Shown here: positions 1-9,698 of the stretch, piece by piece | How the letters are laid out: every line of letters starts with the position of its first letter | How positions within the stretch are numbered: position 1 is the stretch's first letter | DNA from: Phaeoceros laevis | Lineage: Eukaryota > Anthocerotophyta > Anthocerotopsida > Notothyladales | Length of the DNA: 24,217 bases | Assembly: GCA_049999765.1 (NCBI GenBank) | Contig: JBNGIQ010002891.1 | Coordinates: 1-24,217 of the forward strand | Reading direction: 5' to 3' | Notes under the pieces: generated by a model | The model's database searches: none | Told to the model about the DNA's origin: nothing | Seen by the model: only the letters and a program-made list of their open reading frames with translations | Translations under genes and position numbers: made by a program

Positions 1-267
1 CACTTTCTAAGGGACACTTTTTTTAAGAAACCTGGATTTTTGCAAGACATATATTATTTATACAACTATTTTATTTATTGGCCCTACTTCAAAGTTCCTC
101 AATTGTTCTAAAGTCGTATGACAAACCGATGACAAACCCATCGATATATGAGAACCCACCCTCTCCACAAGAAGCAAGTCTTTTGTATCAAGGTCCTAGG
201 CCTATTTGATCGCGATTTGCATTCAATCTACTTTTGTGATTGTGTTACTGTGATACACAAAGTTATC

Positions 268-960
268 ATGGATGGCAAACGAAATAGAAAGCGTGAAGTT
301 GGAGGCTCAGCTGCCTAGGAGATGAGTGGAGGATAAGCCAAATTGACTAGTATGTCAGGGTTTGTATGCAAGAATCCTGGACAAATGAGTAAGGGGAAGC
401 AAGCACATCAAATCCTGAAGATATATTGTTTGAATGAGCTTGAAGATAGTCACATACTTCCAATGCAGTCTCTAGAGGAGGAAGAAGAGAGTATGAGAGT
501 TTTGTAGGCCAACAAAGATTGGCGAGACAAGTGGATGGATACTGTCACATGAGTTCGATTTGATAAGGACAAAGGCCTTATGTTCTGTACTATTTGTGAG
601 AAGAACCCTATGTCCAAAAGCTCTTGTCACATGAGTTCGATTTGATAAGGACAAAGGCCTCATGTTCTGCACTATTTGTGAGAAGAACCCTATGTCCAAA
701 AGCTCTTTTGGCACCACTGGGTCAAAGAACATCAAAACCAGCGCATTGATTGAGCACAGAGGGTCAACTCAACACAAAGATGCGGAGTATGCAGCAACGA
801 AAGGTACAAGGAACCTTCTCACAGGTTTCAGTAAAATGCACGACAATGTGGATATAGTTGTGCTCAATCTTTTTCGCAGAGTTTATTTTATAGGGAAAGA
901 GATGCAAAACCCTTACATCTGTATCCAGGTTTTTACCTTTTATAAAGAGCGTCCAAATCG
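268..960 (+). pseudogene. Decayed hAT-type transposase N-terminal fragment
   Basis: A single reading frame from the ATG at 268 runs through four in-frame stops (316-318, 334-336, 505-507, 550-552) into a zinc-finger-like segment. That segment has a CxxC (Cys-Thr-Ile-Cys) followed by KTSALIEHRGSTQHKDA, with paired His residues spaced as in the BED/TTF-like finger of hAT transposases and their domesticated relatives. The CxxC segment occurs twice because of an 82-bp tandem duplication (544-707), which shifts frame between the copies. After the second copy the frame is open from 662 to 964 and includes a segment like the start of the DUF4371 region (LFRRVYFIGKEMQN). The catalytic core and dimerisation region are missing, so this cannot encode an active transposase. 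The family call is from motif recall, not a search; a domesticated hAT gene fragment is the alternative. Confidence 0.55.
544..707 (+). repeat. 82-bp direct tandem duplication inside the hAT remnant
   Basis: Copy 1 is 544-625 and copy 2 is 626-707, directly abutting. They differ at only two positions (579/661 and 588/670), in both cases T in copy 1 and C in copy 2. Because 82 is not a multiple of three, the duplication breaks the transposase frame. Confidence 0.95.
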
Positions 961-964
961 CTAA

Positions 965-1943
965 AAAAAAAAATTTTCATGGAGAACAATTTTCATTGTA
1001 GGATGGGAAGGGGAGAAAAAGAGTAAAAAAAGGAGTGTAGGTGAGGGCAGGGTACTCTACGAGGGGGAAAAAGGGTGGCTGGGTTAGCTCGGATTAAAAA
1101 AAAAAAACAGTACACGTTTTGCCGGTGCCAAATTGTATTAGCAGGAACTTGCGGGTTGCGGTAAAAACTTGCCGGTTGGAGCGGAGATGTGCAGGAAAAT
1201 CGCCGGTTACTAAAAAAATCCATGGTGAGCCTTGGTCCGTCCACGTGGCGCGGCGCATAGGCGACATATTCCACCGTCCATGAGGAGATTTCTCCCGAGG
1301 CACCTGGATTTAGCCGAGCTGGCGGTGGTGGGCCCTACCGTGGTATGACCGCATTGCAACCCTGGTTAGGTGGAACGAAGCTGTCTGTTGTACTTACGTA
1401 CAGAGACGGACACTGCTTGCCAAGCTCCATTTTTGTGTGTGTCTAATCTCCAGCAGCCTGCGCCTGATGAAACACTCTAATAAAGCTGGACAGAAGGCGT
1501 TTGTGGCGGATGTAAGGTAACACACAGAGGCGTAGTGAAAGGCTGGACTGGGCGCACATGCCATCACGGTGTCCTTGCACAGCCTTTCCTGCCTCCTGCA
1601 GTGACTGCAGCTGCAGTCCGGGCCAGCTGTTGCCCAATATTGTAGCAATAATTAAATGCAGTGCATGTAATGTCATGTCATGAAGCACAAGGGCTGGAGT
1701 GAGTGTGGGTGCATGAACAGCAAGAGTCTCCGGTTGCGTGTGTTGCTTGCTGGCAACACGCTTGGTTTGGCCCCTGGAAGGCTTTCATTTTGTTGCATCG
1801 TGAGCACGATAAGTAAACCCCCCCTTCTCCTTCCCTGAATTGTCTGTCGATGACAAATGTGTAAAGAAAAGCGGGGGGGGGGGCCCTTTATACGCACGCA
1901 CCTCTGGACGATTCCTTCTCTCTTCCACCAGACAAGATCCCTT
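965..1943. other. Intergenic, no supported gene
   Basis: All open frames here are short, overlap on both strands and show no family resemblance. The stretch contains A-runs near 963 and 1098 and an 11-base G-run at about 1873-1883. I see no RNA gene or transposon terminus. Confidence 0.6.
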
Positions 1944-2078
1944 ATTAGGGTTGACCTAATAAGCCAAGCGCATCACTTAGTGTGAGTGATGAAAGAAGAA
2001 GAGCACAGGTGATTAGGGTTGACATAATAAGCAGCCATGCGAATTAGCGTAAGTGAGGAAAGAAGAAGAACAACACAG
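1944..2078 (+). repeat. Diverged tandem repeat, about 68-bp period, two copies
   Basis: Copy 1 (about 1944-2008) and copy 2 (about 2012-2078) both start ATTAGGGTTGAC, continue with TAATAAGC, share a GTGA-like middle, and end in GAAAGAAGAAGA followed by CACAG. The copies differ at scattered positions, so the duplication is older than the 82-bp one upstream. Confidence 0.8.
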
Positions 2079-4527
2079 TGCTGCTGCACGACCCACCCTT
2101 GTTTTCTTCAACTTGGCTTGCACGAAAGCTGCTTTGCTTCGGACGATGACCGGACTCGTCCAGGAGACACTTGGCCAGGGGGACGGGCCTACTGTCGACC
2201 GTGACACGTAGCGAAGCGCGTACTGTACATGACGCATACATCCGAGCCGCCACTCCCGCAGGCAGGGCGGTTACAGTAACCAATGTGCGTAACCAGCCAG
2301 TCGCCGAGGCGTCACGAACAGAGCGCAAGCATACAGTAGTAGACTAGGACTACAGGATGCAATAGAATAGTGTACTCGAAAAGAGTAGCAGTGCAGGGGA
2401 TCCTTATCCATATGGGATTCGCAAATTCGCTCCTTTTGCGGTGAGGAGAGACCAAATCTGGCGTGTACGCTACATCTAATCACATACTGTGGTAGACTAA
2501 TAACTAAAACCCCCAAGGAATGTCCCCCCAAGGAAGGAAGGCCCTTTCCACGTCCGAAAAAGCAGAGGCCCAAGCGGCGGCCCCGGATCGGCTCGGCTCG
2601 CCACATTTCACACCGGCTCGGCTCTCTTCTGCTTGCTCGGCTCGCGATCGCTCACCTCCTCTTTCCATGGAAGCTGCTAAATGACAAACCCATATGTAAC
2701 TCTATCAGAGATTCCTCGCCCCACCAAACAGTAAACCCTAAGGAAGACGGTGCAGGCCAGGTGCCGGTCGTGGTCGTGAATTATTTGAATGCTCTATTAT
2801 CACATGCGGCGCGGCGTGCGAGCCGCATGTGATGTCACTTTCCTCCTGGCTGCACCCATCCATTCATCCATCTCATACATCATTCATGCATGCGTGACCA
2901 CAATAGTATTGGCCAGCTGGATGTGCCAGATTCCCCGCCATACCCCGTGACTTGGGACTGACTTGCACAAAATGGCATGTAAAAGGTATATAGTAGCCGG
3001 CCGGCCGGAGAGGAGAGGAGAGGAGACCCGGGCTCGTATCGTCCTCCCGGAAATAGAACAAGTTGAGCGCCAGCCTGGCCTGGCCTGCCCCCACCAAGTA
3101 ATAAGGGCATTAATGACGTGGAATTTCAGTTTTCGACATTTTCGACACACTGTTACATATATACAATATTATACAACAGTAGACTGCATGCACAAGCAAG
3201 CCAACCCCCCCTGCCTGCCGCGCCGCGCCCCTTCCAGTCCGGTCCAGTCCACCCGACTGTGCGTGTGGGGGCATGTGGCACGCCCAACGCACACGCAACC
3301 TTGAACTAATCACCGCCACCTCGCTAATAACCGTGTGTCAATGTAACCGTGGTTAGTTGTAGTAGGCCAGGCCAGGCCGCCTCCCTGGCCTCTCTCTGCT
3401 GAGGTCATGCGCACCAGATAAGAAACATTGATGGGGAGGGCCCATCCCCATGGTCCCCGTCTCCCCATTCCACCGGTGGTGGCATGTGTACTTGCTACAG
3501 GCGGTCGTTGATAATACCCCACACCTGGCTGGGACTGTACGACGCCTTTGACTGTGTCTACACTCATGTGCTATCGCATGGCACTCCTGGCCGGTAACTC
3601 GATCATCAATGCTACGGGTATAGTACACTGTTACTGCTAACTCGCTTTGGTCAGCCCAGATTTCATTAACGCTGCACTAAACACCACGCTAACAAGGTGG
3701 CTTGTAGACTCAAGTAATGCACGTGGACGCCGCGTACGACCGAGGCCGCAAACCTTCCGTTACGCAGGATCGGTTTGAGGTGCTAATCCAGAGATGCCGC
3801 ATGGAGGTTCAAAGTACAAAACAGCATACATGAACCAGCATGTTCCCCCCGACCCACAGGCCTATCCAATATCAGGAAAGGGTGCGCTCACCGGGTCGGG
3901 CTAGGGTATGGTCAAGAGAATATGTGCATTTGGGGTCCACTTTATGCGGCAGCGGAACACAAACCCCATCCTAAATTTAGGGCGGGCTCAACCGGAGACC
4001 TAAAAGAGTTTGTGGTACTGGTGAAGGGCGAGTGGTTTTGGTGTATGGCTTTTTTGTTAGCAACTTCTTAGAAACGGGAACGTGTTTTCAAGTTTTTCCA
4101 ATGTACTGGAAGCGCGTGTTTTTACACACAAACGCTGCTCTCGTGATACTCTGTTTCGGACTCTCCTGATAACTCTGTTTCGGACGTTGCACGCTTGAGA
4201 TCTTACTGAGAATTGGAGCCCTCACCTCCGGCCGGTCAAAAAGAAACATTTGCTTAGAGGGCGGGGAGACGAGTCAGCATCTATTCAAACCTGATTGGGT
4301 TAGCCTAACCATCATAAGGAGCTAAGTGGACTGGCTAGCAAAGTGACTTAATTGGCCTAGCTACCCTCACTATGCCGGCTAACCCATTTAACCTAATCTA
4401 CTATACATCATTTGTTACAACATTCAAATTAATCATATTATAACAGGTTCTAGAGACCTAGAAACCCAAAGCATTAGCTCTAGAAAAGTTTGTAATAGTA
4501 GCACGATGGTTGACAGCCACTTAGCTT
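2079..4527. other. Intergenic, mixed composition, no supported gene
   Basis: A GC-rich tract (about 2500-3600) with CGGCTCGGCTCG clusters, GGCCGG and GGAGA repeats (about 2998-3026) and C-rich stretches, followed by more average sequence. The longest frames (63-113 aa) overlap in several phases and have low-complexity Pro/Arg/Gly composition, as expected from GC-rich non-coding DNA. I see no splice-linked exons of a recognisable family. A short direct repeat, CTCTGTTTCGGAC, occurs twice between about 4149 and 4183. Confidence 0.55.
2800..2832. repeat. Perfect 11-bp inverted repeat, GC-rich hairpin
   Basis: The arm TCACATGCGGC (2800-2810) is the exact reverse complement of GCCGCATGTGA (2822-2832), with an 11-base GC-rich loop. 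Each arm contains a CACATG/CATGTG E-box-like core. No gene adjoins it closely. Confidence 0.85.
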
Positions 4528-4563
4528 GTGATGAGGATCATCACAGTGATGAGGATCATCACA
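4528..4563 (+). repeat. 18-bp exact tandem duplication of a palindromic unit
   Basis: GTGATGAGGATCATCACA is present at 4528-4545 and again at 4546-4563. Each unit contains the inverted pair TGATGA/TCATCA around GGA, so four half-sites lie side by side. It could be a replication-slippage product; no function is evident. Confidence 0.9.
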
Positions 4564-4948
4564 ATAAATACTACAATAGACTTTTGTATAAGCACAACGT
4601 TGGGAGGGAGAATGAGTAGGAGTTATGCACATACACAAATTTACCCATAAAAAATTTCCAAATGAAAGAATTACCTACAAATTTAGTGTACCTACAAGTT
4701 TTAACTTAAAGCTTCAATTTGACTTATTTGACTATAGTATAGGATTTTATTTTGGTGTTTTAGTATTGTTTACTTGTTTCTTGTTATTAGTATTATATTT
4801 TAGCTTTTAAGCCACTGAGTTATGTTATGCTTATAAAGAACATATATTTAGAAAGTTCTTTTTTAAAATATGTATGTCATGCATATAGAGGGATTATGCA
4901 ATATATATATATTCATATCCTCAGGCCCAATACGGGGAATCGTCCACA
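4564..4948. other. AT-rich intergenic stretch
   Basis: A strongly AT-rich segment with a TA-rich run (about 4900-4915). One open frame of 61 codons (4625-4810) encodes a hydrophobic C-terminal half. That composition follows from T-richness and is not evidence of a gene. Confidence 0.5.
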
Positions 4949-4949
4949 A

Positions 4950-5022
4950 GGGCATAGCCTAGTGGTAAGAGCATGAGCCTCCCAATTGGGAGGTCTCGGG
5001 TTGGATCCACGCAGGGTCACCT
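4950..5022 (+). other. tRNA-like pol III promoter unit (SINE head or tRNA pseudogene)
   Basis: A perfect box A match, TAGCCTAGTGG (4955-4965), is followed 33 bases later by a degraded box B, GGTTGGATCCA (4999-5009, consensus GGTTCGANTCC). Spacing suits an internal pol III promoter. Between them is the self-complementary CCTCCCAATTGGGAGG (4979-4994), where an anticodon arm would be. The acceptor ends do not pair (GGGCATA against the 3' side), so this is not a working tRNA gene. It resembles the tRNA-related head of a plant SINE, but I see no clear body, A/T tail or target-site duplication. Confidence 0.6.
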
Positions 5023-5043
5023 TGGGCCCACAGTTTCTCGGCA

Positions 5044-7011
5044 CTAGTGTAAAGGCATCGAGGTATGGTATCGACAGCTTGTGGCGGCTTCAGCGCATTT
5101 GGCCGAATTGAGGGCCCCGCCAGGCACGGATTCGTTTCGAAAGCGCGATGGGTTGGGGACTGAAAGTTTCATATCGCGAGCTGTTAATGGCTCGTCCAAT
5201 GCGCTTACCCTGACAATTTCATGCCATGCCTTGCCCTGTTCTGCTAGATAGCGACACTCCAGAACCCTTGGAGCGCCATATGGTGTGTTTGTTAGCAAGC
5301 TTACAAGCCATTCAACTGCCTGCTTCATTGAATAGACCATACGGCTTCAAGTTGGAAGTGTCAATTACCTGAAATCCAGATGAGTCCGCCTTCAGCGAGT
5401 GTGGTTTGAACCACTTCACATGCATGATAACAGGCTTGTAACCTTGGCAGTCCACCTTCCAGATATCCTGAATAACTCCAAAGAAAGGTGTAAGCACTGC
5501 AGAAGAGCCATACGTAAAACTTGCACTAACCCCAAAGTCAAATGTCGCCTTTTTTTTGACGTCAACTCGTTCAGTCCGGAAATGCATGCCACCTGACCAT
5601 AGAGCAGAATAACTGATGACACCCCAACTAAAACCCTGCACTATATGTAGGACCTCATCCGAGACTTGTTCAGACCTGCCACCTGCTGCTGTTGTGTTCA
5701 ACCTGTGTACTTCCGCTTGATCCAATCACAAAACTACCCTGTTGCACCATTCTGCTCAAACTCCTGCCTCCATGGCCATAGGGGCCATAGCGGATGTATT
5801 GACTAGAGCGATACATGAAAGTTCTTCAGAACTTTCATGTATCGCTCTAGTCAATACATTCACCTGTTGTGTATAGTACCACATATTTCCACCTCCTCTA
5901 CAAGGTGGAGAATCAGATGACCCTGCAAGGTCAAGAACGTGGTGGGGAACTCACGTTCCACCTTGCAAAGCAAAAAAAACCTTGGCAACAGCTTTCTGTC
6001 CTGGGATCTCAGAAACTTTAACTTCTTTTGCACATATCCACCGAAACAGAGAGGCAAGCTCAAAAATTACCTCCTGCACACTTGCCTTCACTTTGGTGTT
6101 TCGTATCACTATGGGATAGAACGTCTGCAATAGTGTAGTGATCGTGTGTCTTCAGCCCTACAACCTTGCCACCTCTAAAGCATGTCTCGAGCTTAGCTCC
6201 CCAACCTGTTGGAGTTCTAATAGCACTAATCCGGCCCTTGACATCCTTCCAGTCGTCCTTGCTCAGAACATAGGGCACTGATGCTGAATACACAAGCTTA
6301 TCGCCCTCTTGCTTTGCCCACAAGTCAAGCATGATGTTAGCAAGTTCTAAATCCATCCTAGCAGGTGATGTGTCAGCCTCACCTGTCAAGTGTTTCAGCA
6401 ACAAAGCCGAAACATTCCTCTCAATGTGCATTGGATCTAAGAGATGCCGAATCAGAAGATCCTGCCCAAGAGTAAGGATTAGCAGGGGCAAAAAGCTTTC
6501 AAAAATTCTAAAAAGTAAAATACCCAGTTAGTTAAAAAAAAAACAGATAGTTAGAAATCAGTTAGTGAGTTACCCTCCAATAAGGATACTGGTAAAAGAT
6601 CAACATCCTCTTGATGCCCCACAGTTTGGTGTTCAACTGGTCTTTAGGGGAAGCCTGCTGATAGGCGTCCCATTCAGAAAACATGTCTTCTACGGTGGCA
6701 ACAGGCGGAGGCCGCCGCAGCTCAGACTGCCCATTGAAATTGTCTTTTAACTGATCCTTGAAGGGATAGTCTGTAGGCAAGTACTTCCGGTAGTAGTCAT
6801 ACACCTGTTTGTAAGTGAAACTTTGATATTTGGAATCGAGCAGGTTCCAACACTTTGGGCAGCCCCTTTCCCCCTTGGTTTGCAATCCGGAGCAAAAAGC
6901 AAACCCAGGATAATCGTGCATGATCCATAGGATTATTGCACGGATATGCACCTCCCTGTTCGGGTGCCCCTTAGGGTAGAAGGCATCCACTACTGGAGTG
7001 CCACATCCCAC
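5044..7011 (-). pseudogene. CACTA/En-Spm (tnp2-type) transposase remnant
   Basis: Read on the minus strand, the pieces follow the order of a plant tnp2-type transposase. First, 7011-6574 matches the Transposase_21 region (RAIILWIMHDYPGF, a CPKC knuckle, KRMLIFYQYPYW). An intact intron (GT at 6573-6572, AG at 6463-6462) then joins in frame to 6461, giving LLIRHLLDPMHIERNV and later GLKTHDHYTIADV, as in the Transposase_21/DUF4218 junction. A DUF4218 piece (FLTLQGHLILHLVEEVEICG, about 5960-5880) lies in another frame and runs into two TGA codons (5860-5862 and 5851-5853) where relatives usually have Trp. A DUF4216-like piece follows (FFGVIQDIWKVDCQGYKPVI and later SSGFQVIDTSNLKPY, within 5725-5312). 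The open frame 5340-5044 after that is unassigned. The N-terminal third and element ends were not found, so the copy is truncated and inactive. Confidence 0.8.
5794..5859. repeat. Perfect 32-bp palindrome with a 2-base spacer
   Basis: The arm at 5794-5825 (starting ATGTATTGACTAGAG) is the exact reverse complement of 5828-5859, with only TC between. The right arm lies in the DUF4218 reading frame of the transposase remnant (ERYMKVL on the minus strand), so it is the source and the left arm is an inverted copy. Confidence 0.95.
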
Positions 7012-7060
7012 AACTGTATCAACTGCTTGATCAAGGGAGTTAGAAACACATCCATATTTA

Positions 7061-7118
7061 GTAGTTGTTGTTGTAGTAGTAGTAGTAGTAGTAATAGTAG
7101 TAGTAGTAGTAGTAGTAT
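7061..7118 (+). repeat. (AGT)n trinucleotide microsatellite
   Basis: A run of GTT then GTA units with one AAT interruption, covering about 58 bases. It is imperfect at its left edge. A second, shorter GTA run lies at about 18429-18445. Confidence 0.95.
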
Positions 7119-7366
7119 TTGATGCCTGGTGCGGTCCGGGATGATAGTCAAAAGGATGAGATGCCCTTTTTTAGGGTTTACTGGTTGGACAAGCCATTAA
7201 CATCTGATGTGGACTCTGCAACATGTCTGCCCAATCCTGCATGTTCTTATCGACGGGGTTGCATGCTCAATAAACAAGTTGTCCCGACTACATGCTAGCC
7301 TTTCCATGGTGTTGAGAAGGCTCAGACGACGACGGATCGAAAGGAGCATAATTCTTGTTTCATTGG

Positions 7367-7484
7367 CTAAATTAGGCGGTTCCGTTAGATGGCTTAGTTA
7401 GGCGGCTTAGCTAGAAGGCGTCATCAGGCAGCTTAGTAAGGCGGCGTAGTTAGGCAGCTTAGTTAGGCGGCTTAGTTAGATGGC
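7367..7484 (+). repeat. 13-bp minisatellite, about eight variant copies
   Basis: Units of 12-14 bp related to TTAGTTAGGCGGC follow each other with substitutions (TTAGATGGC, TTAGCTAGAAGGCG, TTAGTAAGGCGGCG, TAGTTAGGCAGC). Unit length is not a multiple of three throughout, so it is not a coding repeat. Confidence 0.85.
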
Positions 7485-8634
7485 TTTACTTTAAGTGTCT
7501 AAATCAATTAGGACTAAGTGAATAGTTAGCTTCATGTCGCACACTTGACATATTGGATATTCCAGCAATATAGTGCAATTCAATCATTCATTCATTCATT
7601 GAACATATTGGAGTTGATGATGAATTTGCATTTTAGTTGGAGCTGAGGATGAATTTGCCTTTTAGTATATTTTTTCTTGTCAATGGGGGTTGTCTCCCAT
7701 AGCTGATGCTTAACAATATAGTAATATGCTAGATTTGCAATAAAGATGAATGAATAAATTCAAGTTTATTGTCCTTCGTACAAATGCGCATCAGATTGTG
7801 CAAGAATGAGAAGCAACATCCAAGAGAAACAAAAGTTCTAGAAACTGGCGAAAAACCCTATCTCAACTTTAACGAGCTATAGTGCAGGCCAAGAAAAATG
7901 GCAAAGCAACTTTTTTTGCGGTAGGCAAGTGCTAGGTTTTTCTTTGCTCTTCCATGGGGCTAGGTGTTGATCAATTTGAACTTTGTAAAAGGCTTAGAAG
8001 ACCTATGCTAACTTTTGGCTGGTTTTTCAACAACTTTTGACTAGCACCACTAGCACAAGATGTTTGTCTACTTAGGTGCTAGTTACTATTGTTACATGAC
8101 ATTTGTCTACTTCAAATGTGCTGGGTGCTATGCGCTAGGGCTACATGTTCCAAACTTCAAAGAGTGGAGGAACTTTGAAATTCATTTAGCTTGGTATAGA
8201 AGTTACAACAAAAAATGCATGCAACAAGAAGCCACTCACCCAAGGCCCAAAAAGCTCCGTACTCCATCCTCCTCCCCTACTTTTATTTTGGGTGGCATCG
8301 CATGTACGACCCAAGAGTTGCTCGGATGAAAGAGAGGAAGAAAGAGGCCGTGGAAGAAAACCCGTGGAGAGGAGGAAGAATTCTAGAATTTTAAAGTATT
8401 CTCCTCTTCCTCGTGTTTAACTTTAGGAAACAGCAACAATTCATAACAGCACTGATGGATCCTAAAAGAGATTATTACAGCATTCCTTACAGTCATCAGG
8501 CTTAACCAGGATCACCAATGGCATTGATTACCCTAACTGCAATTTATCTTACAATCCGCTAATTAGCCGTCGGCAAAAGCGGTGAACAGATCCTAGTGGT
8601 AATACTACGCATAGCTAGCTCCACAACCCCCTGG
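7485..8634. other. Intergenic region 3' of CWC15, no supported gene
   Basis: AT-rich sequence with a (CATT)n run near 7585-7600. One 89-codon plus-strand frame (8060-8329) has no recognisable domain. CWC15 terminates at 8635 on the minus strand, so its 3' UTR should lie at the right edge. An AATAAA on the minus strand (about 8287-8282) could be its poly(A) signal, though it is distant. Confidence 0.5.
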
Positions 8635-9698
8635 CTACTTCATATACTTATTGAGAAACTTTCGGTGGAAGTCATTCCGTATTGTATCATTGATAAATCG
8701 CTTGGTCACCTTAGGTTCACCCCTCGCTTGATTCTTGAAGACCACATCATCGTCCCATCTGTACAGGAAAGATGCACCGATGAACAAATACCTACCCAGC
8801 TCAAGTCCGGCAGCCCTAGGACAGCAAGATGCAGTTCAAAAGGCACTTAAAAGACATACCTCCGTTTAACAGCAAAAGAAGAAGCAGTGGGATTCAACAA
8901 AGGGTTGCCTCGGATCATTTCGGCTTCCTTCACTTTCATCTCATCCTCCTGGCGTTGCCTTTCCTGCAAAAGCACGTCGTAATATTAGGCAAGTGCAGAC
9001 TTTCCTGACCTAATCAGGCCATCGCTGCATGAAATTGCTGAGACTAGAGCGAACAAGACAGAGCAAGCACCCGAGCACCGTCCACTGACCTTACGCATGT
9101 TCTCCTCAGCCCTTTCCTTCTTTATGCGCTCGAGCTCGGCCAGCAATTCGGCAGTATCGTCTTCGTCATCATCATTATCACTGGACACCAGCAACCCTAA
9201 TTTTCAGGCAACTGGTGCGACAAGATAGCAAACAAAACCAGGACTCAATTTCGCGCAAAAAACCTGTACCTCTGATCTGAGCTTTGTGCATCTACATCTG
9301 AATCGTCTGCATCTATGCTCTTGATTGCTAGCTTCTCCTCTTCCCGTTTAGACCCAGACGAGTATCCTCTGTCCTTTGAGGAAGAAAAGTGTCGCCTTTC
9401 CCTATCCTCCAGCTCTTCCCGGATGTTCCTCTTGCGTAGTTCCTCAGTAGTGTCTTGCCCTTCTTTCCTGCGTCACCACATACATCCGCAGTTGAACCGT
9501 ACTCATTACGCAGCCAAGACGAGAACGCGTTGGCGCATGAACAGCAATTTTCCCTAGGCTACCGTACCTGAGCTTCAAATTGGTGTGAGAAGCAAGGTCC
9601 CTGGAGGAGAACTTTTGGGATGGTCCGAACATGCGCACCCCACCCTGCTCATGGCCACCCTTCGCTGGTGCCCATGTCGGGCGCGCAGCCGTCGTCAT
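8635..9698 (-). CDS. CWC15: CWC15 spliceosome-associated protein (Cwf15/Cwc15 family)
   Basis: Five exons on the minus strand: 9698-9568, 9467-9270, 9180-9090, 8963-8860 and 8758-8635, giving 215 aa with canonical GT-AG introns of 89-126 bp. CWC15 is a small, largely disordered part of the Prp19-associated (NineTeen-related) spliceosome core in the nucleus. The N-terminus [15 protein letters not shown], the [16 protein letters not shown] block, the acidic stretch DNDDDEDD with [15 protein letters not shown], the RGNPLLN segment and the C-terminal block ([16 protein letters not shown] to RKFLNKYMK) are family hallmarks in the right order. Length is close to the roughly 230 aa of other plant copies. 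An in-frame TGA lies 6 nt before the ATG, fixing the start. The exon 3 acceptor at 9182-9181 is preferred because an earlier AG would bring in a stop. No damage is seen, so the gene looks functional. Confidence 0.96.

Noticed and set aside
2963-3304. 113-codon plus-strand frame in the GC-rich gene-poor region
   Set aside because: It overlaps several frames on the other strand and is low-complexity; not a recognisable protein.
4625-4810. 61-codon plus-strand frame with a hydrophobic end
   Set aside because: Very AT-rich sequence gives Phe/Leu/Ile-rich translations by composition alone; there is no supporting context.
4950-5022. Functional tRNA gene
   Set aside because: The acceptor stem does not pair, box B is degraded and the anticodon arm has no canonical 7-base loop, so I call it a SINE head or pseudogene instead.
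7367-7484. CRISPR-like array of short repeats
   Set aside because: The units abut without spacers and vary in sequence, as in a minisatellite; the genome is also eukaryotic.
8060-8329. 89-codon plus-strand frame downstream of CWC15
   Set aside because: No domain, no splice partner, and no composition change against the flanks.
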